Counted from the first letter of the stretch, positions 1 to 10,347 are shown. The stretch: DNA of 64,000 nt from Myxococcales bacterium (GCA_020633555.1 JACKDL010000017.1:62001-126000); one strand, 5' to 3'. Made by a program: numbers and translations. The notes: generated from the letters alone by a model not told the origin.

Positions 1-1446
1 CTGCGGGAAGGCGGCGTCGCCGACTTCAGGCAGCTCAACGCGGCCATTGAGCGTTGGATCCTGCCCTTGGTGGATGCGCTCGCGCGTGTCCATGATCGCG
101 GCCAGGTGTTGGGCCTCGACGATCCCGAGGATCTGCGCTGGGTCAACGACGCGCTGACCCTCGCAGCCCCGCCGCCGCGGCCCGGAGCAGCCACCCGACG
201 CCAGGTGCGTGGCTTCTCGAGCCCCGAACACCTGGGGCACTGCGGTGGCGTCATCGATGCACGCTCGGACGTCTTCTTCGCGGGGTTGGCGCTCTACTAC
301 CTGCTGGCGCGGGTGCCGCCCATCGAAGAGGCGAGCGACTTCGATCACGCGCTGCCGCCGCCCCATGTCTACCGCGACGAGCTCCCGCCCGAGCTCTGCG
401 CCGTGGCACGTCGAGCGGTCTCGCCGCTGCCCGATCGGCGCTACGCCGACGCGCGGGCCCTGTTGGCCGCACTGCGTACCGCGCTGCGTGTGGCACGCCG
501 GCGCGTCGAGACGCCGCTCCAGCGGGTCAGGCTCGACATCGGCCAGGAGCGCCACATCGGGGTGCTGAAGGGTCAGTACGCCCCCATCAACCAGGACGAC
601 CTGTTCATCGGGTTCCACGCCCCCTCTGGCATCGGCCTCTTCGTGGTCAGCGATGGCGTGAGCATCTCGGAGCACGGCTCGGGCGATCTGGCCAGCGGGT
701 GCGTGAAGGCGGCGGCGGTGTCCACCTGGCAGGCCGTGCTGGAAGGTCGCCCGGGCGAGACGAACGTCGACGAAGACATCACCCTCGACGGCCTCGACGA
801 GGTGGATCCGGCGCTGCCGGAGAACGAGGCGGGCCGCCGCGCGGTGTTGAAGGCCATGATCCAGTCGGGCAACGCCCGCATCGCGCAGCTCGTGCACCGC
901 AGCATGCCGCGGTTCGTCGGTCCACCCGAGGGCATCATGGCAGCCACCACCGTCGCGGCGCTGCTCGAAGGCAACCAGGCGACCTTGATGTCCATTGGTG
1001 ACAGCCGCATCTACCTGGTGCGGGACGGGCACATCGCCTCGCTCATGGTGGATCACGACCTGGGCACCCAGCTCATGCGCATGGGGCACCCCCCGCGGGT
1101 GGCGCGCTCCGCGCCCTCGGCTGCGGCGCTCATCCGCTGTGTGGGCGAGTTCGAGAAGGACGCCGAGGATCACCTGATCCCCGCCGATCTGAAGCCTGAG
1201 TTTCGGCGCATGAGCCTCTTGCCCGGCGACGCGCTGCTCCTCTGCTCGGACGGCATCCCCGACTACGCCGGCTACGACGAGGCCGACGCCGAGGATCGCA
1301 TGCGCGAGATCGTCGAGACCGCCCCTGGCGCCCGCTGGGCAGCCTTCGAGCTGATGGTGTTGGCCAACCGGGGTGGGGGCGGCGACAACATCTCCTGCAT
1401 CGTGATCCGCGTCGGGGCCGACGAGCAGGGGCTCTCGGCGCCATGA
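1..1446 (+). CDS. pseudokinase-PP2C phosphatase fusion (5' end cut by window)
   Basis: The reading frame is open from base 1, so the N-terminus lies outside the window. The first ~130 visible codons look like the C-lobe of a Ser/Thr protein kinase: a helix leading to VHDRG, then GFSSPEHL (activation-loop/APE position) and DARSDVFFAGLALYYLL (like the usual D-RSDIYSLG helix). The catalytic loop reads VHDRGQVLGLDDPEDL, so the HRDxKxxN residues are absent, and no DFG is visible. From about base 540 a PP2C-type Ser/Thr phosphatase domain follows, with SDGVS, IGDSRIYLVRDG, LLLCSDG and GGGDNISCIVI supplying the metal-binding aspartates. I infer a catalytically dead kinase lobe fused to a probably active phosphatase. 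The stop overlaps the next start (ATGA), implying coupling to the VWA-like protein. Confidence 0.8.
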   Translation: MREGGVADFRQLNAAIERWILPLVDALARVHDRGQVLGLDDPEDLRWVNDALTLAAPPPRPGAATRRQVRGFSSPEHLGHCGGVIDARSDVFFAGLALYYLLARVPPIEEASDFDHALPPPHVYRDELPPELCAVARRAVSPLPDRRYADARALLAALRTALRVARRRVETPLQRVRLDIGQERHIGVLKGQYAPINQDDLFIGFHAPSGIGLFVVSDGVSISEHGSGDLASGCVKAAAVSTWQAVLEGRPGETNVDEDITLDGLDEVDPALPENEAGRRAVLKAMIQSGNARIAQLVHRSMPRFVGPPEGIMAATTVAALLEGNQATLMSIGDSRIYLVRDGHIASLMVDHDLGTQLMRMGHPPRVARSAPSAAALIRCVGEFEKDAEDHLIPADLKPEFRRMSLLPGDALLLCSDGIPDYAGYDEADAEDRMREIVETAPGARWAAFELMVLANRGGGGDNISCIVIRVGADEQGLSAP

Positions 1447-2576
1447 GTACGCCGCGCCCGCCCCGGCTGACGGGGCACCTGACGCCCGCCATCGCGCGGT
1501 CGGGCGAGCCCTCGGTGGTCCACGCTGCGATTCGGGTCGAGGCGGGGGATGGGCCGGCGCGGCCGGTGGACCTGTTCGTCGCTCGCGTAGAGCCGGCGGC
1601 GCCGGCGGTGACGGCGGCCCTCGAGGCGGGTCTGCGCGGCCTCCCGGTCACCACGCTGAGCCCCGAGGGGGCCCGATCCGGCTGTCGCTTCACCGGCCCC
1701 GGCTTCGGCACCCAGCGGGCGGCGCTCGAGGCGCTGCTCGAGCACCCGCAGGTCGAGCGAAACAACCCGGCTCACCTGCTGTTGGTGGTGGGGGGCGTGG
1801 GCCTCGAGGCCCCGGAGCCGCTGCTGGATGTGGCCGCCGTGCTGGCCGAGCGAGGGTGGGGGGTCGACCTCATCGTCACCCACGCTGCCGCTGAGTTGAG
1901 CCTGTTGGGCCAGGTGGCCGCGGTGGGGCGCGGTGAGGTGATCTTCCAGGATCGCCTCGACGACGAGGCGCTGGCCCGGCGGGTGCGCGAGCTGCGCACG
2001 CAGCCCATCGCCTCGGCGCTGCTGGACCTGACCGTGGCCCCGGGCCTTGAGGCCGGGCGGATCTTCCGGGCGGAGCCCAGCCCGGTGCTGCTGGGCGTCC
2101 CGCGACTGACGGCCAGCGATCGGCGCATCATCCTGGACGCCGGTCCCCTGGGCCGCGGGCGCTCCGCGAGCTGGGTCTTCGATCTGCAGGTGCCGCCCCG
2201 CCCGGCGGGGTCCTACCGCTTGATGGACGTGTCGCTGCGCTACCGCGACGCCGATGGGGCGGGCATCTGCCGCACGGAGCTCATCCTCGACTGCGTGGAC
2301 GCGCCGTGGGCCGGGCGCGTGGCCCACGCGCCCACCATGCACCTGCGCGACCGGGTGGATCTGGTCGGGGAGTGCGAGAACATCGCCGGCGCCTACCACC
2401 GCGGCGACGGCCGGCGGGTGGCGGTGGGCCTGTCGACCCTGGTGCGACGCCTCTTGGCCCAGGGCGAGGATGGCCTGGTGGAGCGCACCTTCGCCATGCG
2501 GCTGGCGTTCCTGCGCAGTGGGACCCTGGACCGGGTGGAGTTCAACCGCCTGCGCCGGGCCCTCGAGCAGGTCTGA
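1443..2576 (+). CDS. degenerate von Willebrand factor A-like protein
   Basis: 377 residues, no signal peptide, starting inside the stop of the kinase/phosphatase gene. The middle (about 120-260) follows the second half of a bacterial VWA domain of the chloride-channel/TerY type: HLLLVVGG strand, LLDVAAVLAERGWGVDLI helix and strand, LGQVAAVGRGEVIFQD, then a beta-rich extension (ALLDLTVAPG, YRLMDVSLRYRD). The N-terminal strand where the MIDAS DxSxS should sit reads LFVARVEP, so the metal-binding motif is missing. A short helical C-terminus follows. VWA proteins paired with PP2C and kinases occur in TerY-type triads, where they scaffold partners; that role here is inference. The assignment rests on fold-like pattern, not strong motifs. 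Confidence 0.5.
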   Translation: MSTPRPPRLTGHLTPAIARSGEPSVVHAAIRVEAGDGPARPVDLFVARVEPAAPAVTAALEAGLRGLPVTTLSPEGARSGCRFTGPGFGTQRAALEALLEHPQVERNNPAHLLLVVGGVGLEAPEPLLDVAAVLAERGWGVDLIVTHAAAELSLLGQVAAVGRGEVIFQDRLDDEALARRVRELRTQPIASALLDLTVAPGLEAGRIFRAEPSPVLLGVPRLTASDRRIILDAGPLGRGRSASWVFDLQVPPRPAGSYRLMDVSLRYRDADGAGICRTELILDCVDAPWAGRVAHAPTMHLRDRVDLVGECENIAGAYHRGDGRRVAVGLSTLVRRLLAQGEDGLVERTFAMRLAFLRSGTLDRVEFNRLRRALEQV

Positions 2577-2662
2577 GGGCCAGCGCGACGCCGGTTCAAC
2601 CCCGACCAGACCGATGACGAGAGCAGGGGAAGGCGGCGCGCCGAGGCACGCCAGGCAGCCCA

Positions 2663-2683
2663 CCCCATCACGAGCGGATGGGG
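2663..2683. terminator. hairpin between convergent genes
   Basis: A perfect 7-bp inverted repeat (CCCCATC / GATGGGG) around a 7-nt loop lies between two converging genes, the VWA-like protein and the foldase. No T-run follows on either strand, so it would be an atypical bidirectional terminator. Confidence 0.45.
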
Positions 2684-2695
2684 CGGCCGGGCGGG

Positions 2696-4432
2696 TCAGG
2701 GCGCGGCGCTCTCGGGCGCGGCCGGGGCGGGGGCGGGGTACAGGCTCTCGTTGAACTTCACCTTGCCGGCATCGGCCTGCAGGGCCGCCAGCAGGGCGCC
2801 CCCTGCGAAGCGCTTCATGAGCGCCCGCTGGGTGGGCGGGCCAAAGACGGCCGCGCGCCAGTTCCCGAAGAGCTGGACGAGGCGCATGCCGCGCAGGCGC
2901 CGCTCGAACTGGGCGCGCTCGGCCGCGAACTCCTCGTCCTTGGGCTCGACGCGCTCTTCGAGGCGCACAATGGCCAGCTTGCCGTCCTCCAGCGCCATCA
3001 GCTCGGGCACCAGGGCGTTCTCGGCGGTGAGCTCGGGCAGCTTGGCCGCCAGAGCCTCGCTCTTGCCCACGCCCGGGATGCGGGCGAACACGGGGCGGTC
3101 TTCGCTGAAGGGCGGGGTGGTCTGCACCTTCAACGCCGGCGCCTTGGGCGCGGCCGCCGGTGCGGGCACGGCCTCGGGCTCACCCTCGGCGCCGTCCTCG
3201 CCCTCGCCCTTCGGGGCCTCCTGGGCAGGCGCCGGCTCCTGGGCCTCACCCGGGAACACCTGGTCGAGGGACTCGCCCGCCTTCAACCGCGCGAGCGCGG
3301 CGTCGCCCGCCTGCTTCGCGGCGGCGGCCTGCTTCTCGGTGGTGGCCAGGCGAGCGCCGATCTCGTCGCGGACCTCGTCCAGGGACTTCTTCACCGCCGG
3401 CTTGATATCGGCCGCCTTGACGAACCAGAAGCCGATGCTCGTGGACTGCACCGCCGAGACCTGGCCCTTCTCGAGCTGGCTGTAGACGGCGAAGTCGGAC
3501 TTGCTGGTGTTGTCCTCGCTCTGCCAGCCCATGTCGCCGCCGAACTTGGCGTAGTAGCCCTCGCTGCCCTCGCGGGCGATCTGCTCGAAGTCAGCGCCGG
3601 GGGCCGTGGCCTTCGCGTGGAGCTCCTCAGCCTTCTTCTTGGCCGCGGCCTTCTGCTCCTCGGCGGCGTCGGCCGCGGCGCGCACGAGCACCCGGTACAC
3701 CCGGATCTCCTTGCCGTGGTCGAACTCCTTCTTGTTCTCGTCGTAGTAGGCCTTCACCTCGTCGGCGTGGGCGGCGGCCCAGGCCTGACCCTCCTCGGCG
3801 GTGGCGGCCGGCACGGTGGCCTTCCACTCCTGGGGGTCGAAGATCACGTACGAGAGCTTCCAGGTGCGCTTGGCCCGCTCGAACGCGGCGCGGATCTCGG
3901 CCTCGCTGACCTGGACCTGCTGCTCGAGGAAGCCGATGTAGCGCTCCGCCAGCAGCTCGCGGCGCTTCACGTCGCGGTAGGCGGCCGTCGACGCCCCGAA
4001 GCCCTGCGTGACGTAGGACTCGTAGCGGGCGATGTCGAACTTGCCGTCGCGGTTCGCGAAGAACACGAAGTCCCGGTTGTCCTTGCTGACGATGTAGGCC
4101 GACAGCTCGTCGTCGCTGAGGGCGATGCCGGCCGCCTGCGCCTTCTGCGCCAGCAGCTCCTGCTCGACGATCTGCTCCAGGGCCTCGCGGCGGACGGCCG
4201 GAAGCTGCTCGGCGTCCACGTCGCCCTGCCGGCGCACGGCGATCTCCACGTGGCTGGCGGGGATCTCGACCCCACCCACCTTGGCGGCGATGCCCGTGGT
4301 GGCCCCCTGGCTACCCCCCGGCTGGAAGCCCTGGGACTGCGGGCCGAAGAAGAAGATGAACACGAAGATCAGCATCCCGAAGAGGATGAAGATCATGAAG
4401 TTCTGAGACTTCAGGCGCAGTTGGGTCAGCAT
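2696..4432 (-). CDS. SurA/PpiD-type peptidyl-prolyl isomerase (foldase)
   Basis: 578 residues, periplasmic foldase anchored by one N-terminal membrane segment. The start chosen is the ATG at 4432: the protein then begins MLTQLRLKSQNFMIFILFGM, a short cytoplasmic tail and a very hydrophobic helix, as in PpiD. About residues 45-200 form a SurA_N-like helical chaperone domain (AAKVGGVEIPASHVEIA, EALEQIVEQELLAQKA). About 250-370 is a parvulin/PpiC domain (IRVYRVLVRAA, GADFEQIAREGSE, GGDMGW, GFWFVKAADIKPA). An Ala/Pro/Glu-rich linker and a second helical region finish the protein. An upstream in-frame start would add 20 charged residues and is less likely. Divergent from mreB across ~196 bp. Members help outer-membrane and secreted proteins fold, which suits a genome rich in exported multidomain proteins. 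Confidence 0.85.
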   Translation of the reverse strand: MLTQLRLKSQNFMIFILFGMLIFVFIFFFGPQSQGFQPGGSQGATTGIAAKVGGVEIPASHVEIAVRRQGDVDAEQLPAVRREALEQIVEQELLAQKAQAAGIALSDDELSAYIVSKDNRDFVFFANRDGKFDIARYESYVTQGFGASTAAYRDVKRRELLAERYIGFLEQQVQVSEAEIRAAFERAKRTWKLSYVIFDPQEWKATVPAATAEEGQAWAAAHADEVKAYYDENKKEFDHGKEIRVYRVLVRAAADAAEEQKAAAKKKAEELHAKATAPGADFEQIAREGSEGYYAKFGGDMGWQSEDNTSKSDFAVYSQLEKGQVSAVQSTSIGFWFVKAADIKPAVKKSLDEVRDEIGARLATTEKQAAAAKQAGDAALARLKAGESLDQVFPGEAQEPAPAQEAPKGEGEDGAEGEPEAVPAPAAAPKAPALKVQTTPPFSEDRPVFARIPGVGKSEALAAKLPELTAENALVPELMALEDGKLAIVRLEERVEPKDEEFAAERAQFERRLRGMRLVQLFGNWRAAVFGPPTQRALMKRFAGGALLAALQADAGKVKFNESLYPAPAPAAPESAAP

Positions 4433-4560
4433 GGGCCGCTTCGCTCGTCGGGGTCGAGGGCTCCCGTCCCTCCAGTACGGCGGGCGGGGCAAAATGACGC
4501 GGCATGCTAGGGCAGCGTAGCCAGGGGGTCAAGCCTGCGGACACGCCTCCGAGAAGCGGC

Positions 4561-4589
4561 TTGCTGACCGTTCGACCCTCTGCTATACC
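4561..4589 (+). promoter_or_regulatory. candidate sigma70 promoter of mreB
   Basis: TTGCTG (-35), a 17-bp spacer and TATACC (-10) sit 39 bp before the mreB ATG, in the least GC-rich part of the divergent gap with the foldase gene. Spacing is ideal; both hexamers deviate from consensus. Confidence 0.45.
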
Positions 4590-4628
4590 CCGCAGGCTGT
4601 TCGACCGGCCGGAGGGGCCCCCACAGCC

Positions 4629-5666
<1,038 letters not shown>

Positions 5667-5718
5667 GCCGGCTCACCCATCCCCCGATGTGCACGCTGCT
5701 CTCATGCCGTGGTGAGCT

Positions 5719-6612
5719 TTGAGGCGCCGCGGGCCATCCCCCCTCAGAGCCGTGGCCCTGATGGCGATCTACGCCGCGTTGGCCGTGTTCCTGCTTCAGT
5801 TCGATCGGCGCGGCGAGCGCCCCGGGCCCCTGGGTTCGGTGGTGGTCTCAGCGGTCGGGCCGCTTCAGCGGGGCGTGAGCGTGGCGGGGGAGGGCGTCCG
5901 CGCCATCTGGCTGGACTACGTGGCGCTGGTGGACGTGCGCCGCGAGAACCGCGAGCTCCAAGCCCAGGTGACCGATCTTCAGACGCGGGCCGTGGCGGCG
6001 GACGACCTGCGCGCCGAGAACGAGCGCCTGCGTCGGCTGCTGGACCTGGGGGATCGCCGCAAGGACCTCCGGCTGCGCGCCGCGCGGGTGACCAGCCGCG
6101 CCGTCAGCCCCTACTTCCGGGTGGTGCGCGTGGTGCTCGATGTGTCACAGCCAGGGCCGGCCGCCGAGGCCGGCATGCCCGTCATCGCCCCGGGCGGTGT
6201 GGTGGGCATGGTCCGCGCGGTGAACGGTGGTGAGGCCGAGGTTCTGCTGGTGACCGATCCGCGCAGCGCCATCGACGTGGTGCTGGAGCAGAGCCGGGCT
6301 CGGGGCGTGGCCAAGGGGTCGGGCGAGCCCGACCGGTACGTGGCCCGCCTGCAATACCTGCAGAAGGACGTGAAGGCGGTCGACGGCGAGCGGGTGCTCA
6401 CCACCGGGGACGACGGCCGCTACCCCCGCGGCCTGGTGGTGGGGCGGGTCCGCACGGTGACCGACGACGGCAGCGGGCCGTTCCAGAAGGCCGATGTGCT
6501 GCCCATGGTCGATCTGAACGCGCTGGATGAGGTCTTCGTGGTCATGGGCGACAGCGGCCTGACCGAAGACGGCGGCGCCTTCGTGGACGAGAAGCACAAG
6601 GGGGATCCGTGA
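5719..6612 (+). CDS. mreC: rod-shape-determining protein MreC
   Basis: 297 residues from a TTG start; an in-frame ATG at 5704 runs into a stop, so TTG 5719 (or GTG 5749) is the likely start. One N-terminal membrane segment (ALMAIYAALAVFLLQF), a periplasmic coiled coil (RRENRELQAQVTDLQ, LRAENERLRRLLDL), then the paired beta-barrels of MreC (AARVTSRAVSPYFRVVRV, GMPVIAPGGVVGMVRAV, VLLVTDPRSAIDVVLEQSR, PRGLVVGRV). It bridges MreB/RodA and PBP2 in the elongasome. Its stop overlaps the mreD start. Confidence 0.95.
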   Translation: MRRRGPSPLRAVALMAIYAALAVFLLQFDRRGERPGPLGSVVVSAVGPLQRGVSVAGEGVRAIWLDYVALVDVRRENRELQAQVTDLQTRAVAADDLRAENERLRRLLDLGDRRKDLRLRAARVTSRAVSPYFRVVRVVLDVSQPGPAAEAGMPVIAPGGVVGMVRAVNGGEAEVLLVTDPRSAIDVVLEQSRARGVAKGSGEPDRYVARLQYLQKDVKAVDGERVLTTGDDGRYPRGLVVGRVRTVTDDGSGPFQKADVLPMVDLNALDEVFVVMGDSGLTEDGGAFVDEKHKGDP

Positions 6613-7121
6613 GATCCGGGCTCACGATCCTGGTCGGGCTGCTGGCGCTGGTGGGGCAGCAGTTCATCGCCACCGTCTTCGCCCTCGAGGCCTGGACCCC
6701 CGACCTGCTCTCGGTGCTCTTCTTGTGGCTGGGCGTCTCGCGACCGCTCGGGGCGGCCACGGCCAGCCAGGTGGCAGCGTTGGGGTTGCTGGCCGATGGC
6801 TTCGCCGGGAGCCCGCTCGGCCTCCACCTGCTGCATGGGATGGCGCTCTACGGTCTGGCCTTCGGGTTGGGGAACCGCGTGCGCTTCCATGGCCTGGTCG
6901 GGCGCAGCCTGCTGGGTGGGCTGGGCGGGATCGCCAGCGTCGCCCTGGTAGCCGGTCTGGCCCGGCTGTTCTTCCACGACACCTTGCTCGCCGATCGCGT
7001 CACCGCCCTCCTGGTGCCCCGCGTCGTCGTGGTTGCGTTGGGCGTCTTGGTGTGCTTTCCCCTCATGGCTCGGCTCGATGACCTGTCCGGCCGGCGCTCC
7101 GAAGGCGACACACTGGGTTGA
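6609..7121 (+). CDS. mreD: rod-shape-determining protein MreD
   Basis: 170 residues, starting with a GTG that overlaps the mreC stop by 4 nt. It is almost wholly membrane-embedded, with about five hydrophobic segments beginning LTILVGLLALVGQQFIATVF and including SQVAALGLLADGFAGSPLGL, the most conserved MreD stretch (G-L-D followed by a small-residue loop). It is an inner-membrane partner of MreC and MreB. Identity rests on position, length and membrane topology as well as the short motif, since MreD sequences are poorly conserved. Confidence 0.9.
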   Translation: MRSGLTILVGLLALVGQQFIATVFALEAWTPDLLSVLFLWLGVSRPLGAATASQVAALGLLADGFAGSPLGLHLLHGMALYGLAFGLGNRVRFHGLVGRSLLGGLGGIASVALVAGLARLFFHDTLLADRVTALLVPRVVVVALGVLVCFPLMARLDDLSGRRSEGDTLG

Positions 7122-7241
7122 TCCAGCTCGCGCCCCCTTCATCATGAATGCCTGAAATTTCAACGGCTTCAGGGCTTTGTGGCCAATGTGCGACAGGGTG
7201 CGCATGTGTCGGATATGTCCGATCGGGCTCCCAAGATCCGG

Positions 7242-7270
7242 TTGGCGGGTCGCAAACCTTCTGCTAGCTT
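7242..7270 (+). promoter_or_regulatory. candidate promoter for mrdA-rodA
   Basis: TTGGCG, a 17-bp spacer and TAGCTT lie about 70 bp before mrdA, in a 221-bp gap that is AT-richer than its surroundings. This suggests mrdA-rodA can be transcribed apart from mreBCD. The hexamers are only partial matches. Confidence 0.4.
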
Positions 7271-7342
7271 GCGCCGGCTTTGGGCTCTGGCAGCGGTTTC
7301 CGCCACCAGATGCTCCGCCGACTGGGTTCGGCTTGAGGCTTG

Positions 7343-9247
7343 ATGGCAGACGTCTTCCTCGGCGCGTCGGCGAGCGGATACCAGATGCGGGTCCGCCGGC
7401 TGACCGTTGCGGTGCTGGTCGCGTTCGGGGTGCTCCTGGGCCGGCTGGCCCAGTTGCAGCTCGTCGAAGGCGATGAGCTGCAGGAGGCGGCGGTGCGCAA
7501 CTTCGTGCGGACCGTGCGGCTGCCTGCAGATCGCGGCTCCATCAAGGACCGCCACGGGCGCCTTCTCGCCGTCAACCGACCCTCCTTCGACCTGTACGTC
7601 ACCCCTGCGCGCGTCGAGGATCTCGACGCGTTGCTGGTGGGCCTGCGCGAGGTCTTGGAGCTGGACGAGCTGGATCTGGTCCGCCTGCGCGAGAAGGTGG
7701 AGCAGCCCCGCGGCATGTGGCGGCACCGCGCCTTCCGGGTGGCCCAGGACATCGACCGGCAGCGCGTGGCGCTTGCCGAGGCCCTGCGCACTCGCGTGGG
7801 CGGCGTCTCGATCCAGGTTCGCTATCAGCGCGAATACCCGGCGGGCGAGATCGGAGCCCACCTGGTGGGCTACCTGGGCAAGCCACGGGCCGAGGAACTC
7901 AAGGACGAAGACGCCCGGTACAGCGCCGAGTCCATGATTGGCCGGTTCGGCCTGGAGCGTGCCTGGGAGGGCGTGCTGGCCGGTCAGGACGGCTCAGAGC
8001 GCTACGCGGTGAATGCCCGGGGCGCGCGGCAGCGCGGGGGCTGGGCCGAGCGCGCGATGTCCGAGACGGTGACCCGCCAGAGCCCCGAGCGGGGGCACGA
8101 CCTGGTGCTCACCGTCGACATGGATGTCCAGAAGATCCTGTACAAGGCGCTGGCACAGTACGAGTCCGGCGCGGCCGTCGTGGTGGATCCGCGGGACGGC
8201 TCGGTGCTGGGCATCGTCTCGAAGCCTTCCTTCGACCCCAACGCCTGGTCGGGTCGCCTCACCAAGGCCGAGTACAAGGCGGTCGCCGACGACCCCTACC
8301 TGCCCATGCTCGACAAGAGCGTGCACTCCTACTTCCCCGGCTCGATCTACAAGCCCATCACGGCGCTGGCGGCCCTCGAAGAGGGCATGCTGAACGCCGA
8401 GGAGCCCATCGAGAGCCCGGGGTCCTACGAGTACGGGAACCGCATCTTCCATTGCCACAAACGGTCGGGCCATGGGGCGGTGGATCTGAACGGGGCCATG
8501 GCGGCCTCGGCGGACGTCTACTTCTACAAGCTGGGCGAGGCCATGGGGATCGACACCCTGGCCGTCTACGCCCGCAAGTTCGGGCTCGGTCAGCCCAGCG
8601 GCCTCGGGATCAACGGCGACGCGCCGGGCATCGTGCCCACCAAGGCCTACCACGACGAGAACACCCGCGGCGGCTTCCAGCACGGTCTCGCCCTGTCGAC
8701 GGCCATCGGTCAGGGCGATGTGCGTACCAGCCCGGTGCAGATGGCCATGGTCTATGCGGCCCTGGCCAACGGGGGGAAGGTCTTCAAGCCCCGCGTGGTG
8801 CAGCGCGTCGAGGATGAGGAGCACCGGGTCATCGACCGCTTCGAGCCCGAGGTGCGCAGCACCCTGGACGCCAAGCCGGAGCACCTGGCGGCGGTGTCGA
8901 AGTCCCTGGAGCGCGCCGTCAACGATGAGGAGCGCGCCACCGGCCATCTGGCGGGGGTGGACTACGGCCTGATCGCCGGCAAGACCGGTACCGCGCAGGT
9001 CCGCAAGATCGTGCGGGGCCACCTGCGCCAGAACGTGAAGCGCTTCCGCGACCGGGATCACGCTTGGTTCGCTGCCTTTGCCCCCTATGAGGCGCCCAAG
9101 GTGGTGGTGGTGGTGTTCCTGGAGCACGGCGGCTCCGGGGGCAAGGAGGCGGCGCCCGTGGCCCGCCGGATCATCGAGGACTACCACCAGCAGATCGAGC
9201 CCATCTTCAGCACGAGCGCGGCCAACACGGTCCGCCGCCGTCGATGA
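7343..9247 (+). CDS. mrdA: penicillin-binding protein 2 (elongasome transpeptidase)
   Basis: 634 residues from the ATG at 7343; a TTG one codon upstream is unlikely to be used. N-terminal membrane anchor LTVAVLVAFGVLLGRLAQLQ, then the pedestal/dimerisation domain (LPADRGSIKDRHGRLLAVN, YPAGEIGAHLVGYLG) and the transpeptidase domain. Active-site motifs are all present: S334-I-Y-K in FPGSIYKPI, SAD in AASADVYFYKLG, and K547-T-G in AGKTGTAQ. PBP2 cross-links new peptidoglycan during side-wall growth together with the glycan polymerase RodA, encoded next with a 4-nt overlap. C-terminal tail ends in a basic RRRR run. Confidence 0.97.
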   Translation: MADVFLGASASGYQMRVRRLTVAVLVAFGVLLGRLAQLQLVEGDELQEAAVRNFVRTVRLPADRGSIKDRHGRLLAVNRPSFDLYVTPARVEDLDALLVGLREVLELDELDLVRLREKVEQPRGMWRHRAFRVAQDIDRQRVALAEALRTRVGGVSIQVRYQREYPAGEIGAHLVGYLGKPRAEELKDEDARYSAESMIGRFGLERAWEGVLAGQDGSERYAVNARGARQRGGWAERAMSETVTRQSPERGHDLVLTVDMDVQKILYKALAQYESGAAVVVDPRDGSVLGIVSKPSFDPNAWSGRLTKAEYKAVADDPYLPMLDKSVHSYFPGSIYKPITALAALEEGMLNAEEPIESPGSYEYGNRIFHCHKRSGHGAVDLNGAMAASADVYFYKLGEAMGIDTLAVYARKFGLGQPSGLGINGDAPGIVPTKAYHDENTRGGFQHGLALSTAIGQGDVRTSPVQMAMVYAALANGGKVFKPRVVQRVEDEEHRVIDRFEPEVRSTLDAKPEHLAAVSKSLERAVNDEERATGHLAGVDYGLIAGKTGTAQVRKIVRGHLRQNVKRFRDRDHAWFAAFAPYEAPKVVVVVFLEHGGSGGKEAAPVARRIIEDYHQQIEPIFSTSAANTVRRRR

Positions 9248-10338
9248 CGCGCGCGGCCGCCGCGGTCGGGCGGATCGACTGGCCCATCATCGGGCTCGTT
9301 GTGGCCCTGGGCGCCATCTCTGTCGTCAACCTGCACTCCACCTCCGTCGCCGCCGGCAGCGAGGTCTACCTGCGCCACCTGTACTGGTTGCTGCTGGGCC
9401 TGGGGGTGATGGCGGGGGTGGCGGCGGTGGACTACCGCAACCTCCAGCGCATGGCGCCGGTGTTCTACGGCGGCGTGGTGGTCCTGCTGGCCCTGGTGTT
9501 GGTGGTGGGCAAGGAGGTCAACGGCTCCCGGCGCTGGCTCGACCTGGGCTTCGTGGGGTTCCAACCGTCAGAGCTCGCGAAGCTCGCGGTGATCCTCACC
9601 TTGGCAAGCTGGTTCCAGCGCTATCCGCGGCCTGCCGGGTATGGCCTGCGTGATCTGCTGCCGGTGGGGGCCCTGCTCGGGGTGCCCATGTTCCTTGTGC
9701 TGCAGGAACCCGATCTGGGCCACACGCTGATGCTGCTCTTCATCGGCGGCTCCATGCTGGCCTTCGAGAAGTTCGAACGGCGGGCGATGGTCACCGTGCT
9801 GCTGGCCTCGCTGGCGGCGGCGCCCGTGCTGTGGAAGTTCGTGCTCCGCGACTACCAGAAGGATCGGATCCTCACCCTGGTGGACGCCGAGGCCGACACC
9901 CACGGGGCGGGCTGGCACGCCCGCCAGTCGCGGGTGGCCGTGGGATCGGGCGGCGTGCTGGGCAAGGGCCACGGCGACGGCACCCAGGTGGCCGGCGGGT
10001 TCCTGCCCGAGAACCACACCGACTTCGTGTTCGCCAACCTGGCCGAGGAGCATGGGTTCGTCGGGGGGGCGGTGGTGCTCTCCCTCTACCTGCTGATCAT
10101 CCTCGGGGCCCTGCGCAGCGCGTCGCTGGCCCGCGACAAGTTTGGCGGGCACGTGGCGGTCGGCGTGGGCGCCCTGGTGTTCTGGCACGTCATCATGAAC
10201 ATGGGGATGGTGCTCAACGTGCTGCCGGTCACCGGGGTGACCTTACCCCTCATGAGCTATGGCGGGACGTCCGTGCTGACGGTCATGGCGGCCATGGGCC
10301 TGTTGCTCAACATCAACCTGAGGCGTACCGTCTTTTGA
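9244..10338 (+). CDS. rodA: RodA peptidoglycan glycosyltransferase (SEDS family)
   Basis: 364 residues, about ten membrane helices. SEDS signatures: SRRWLDLGFVGFQPSELAKL, LQEPDLGHTLMLL (containing the catalytic-loop acidic residue region), GSGGVLGKGHGDGTQ, LPENHTDFVFANLAEEHGFVG, and the terminal LPLMSYGGTSVLTVMAAMGL. RodA polymerises lipid II into glycan strands and works with PBP2. The ATG overlaps the mrdA stop by 4 nt, so the pair is coupled translationally. Confidence 0.97.
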   Translation: MTRAAAAVGRIDWPIIGLVVALGAISVVNLHSTSVAAGSEVYLRHLYWLLLGLGVMAGVAAVDYRNLQRMAPVFYGGVVVLLALVLVVGKEVNGSRRWLDLGFVGFQPSELAKLAVILTLASWFQRYPRPAGYGLRDLLPVGALLGVPMFLVLQEPDLGHTLMLLFIGGSMLAFEKFERRAMVTVLLASLAAAPVLWKFVLRDYQKDRILTLVDAEADTHGAGWHARQSRVAVGSGGVLGKGHGDGTQVAGGFLPENHTDFVFANLAEEHGFVGGAVVLSLYLLIILGALRSASLARDKFGGHVAVGVGALVFWHVIMNMGMVLNVLPVTGVTLPLMSYGGTSVLTVMAAMGLLLNINLRRTVF

Positions 10339-10347
10339 TTTCTCTGA

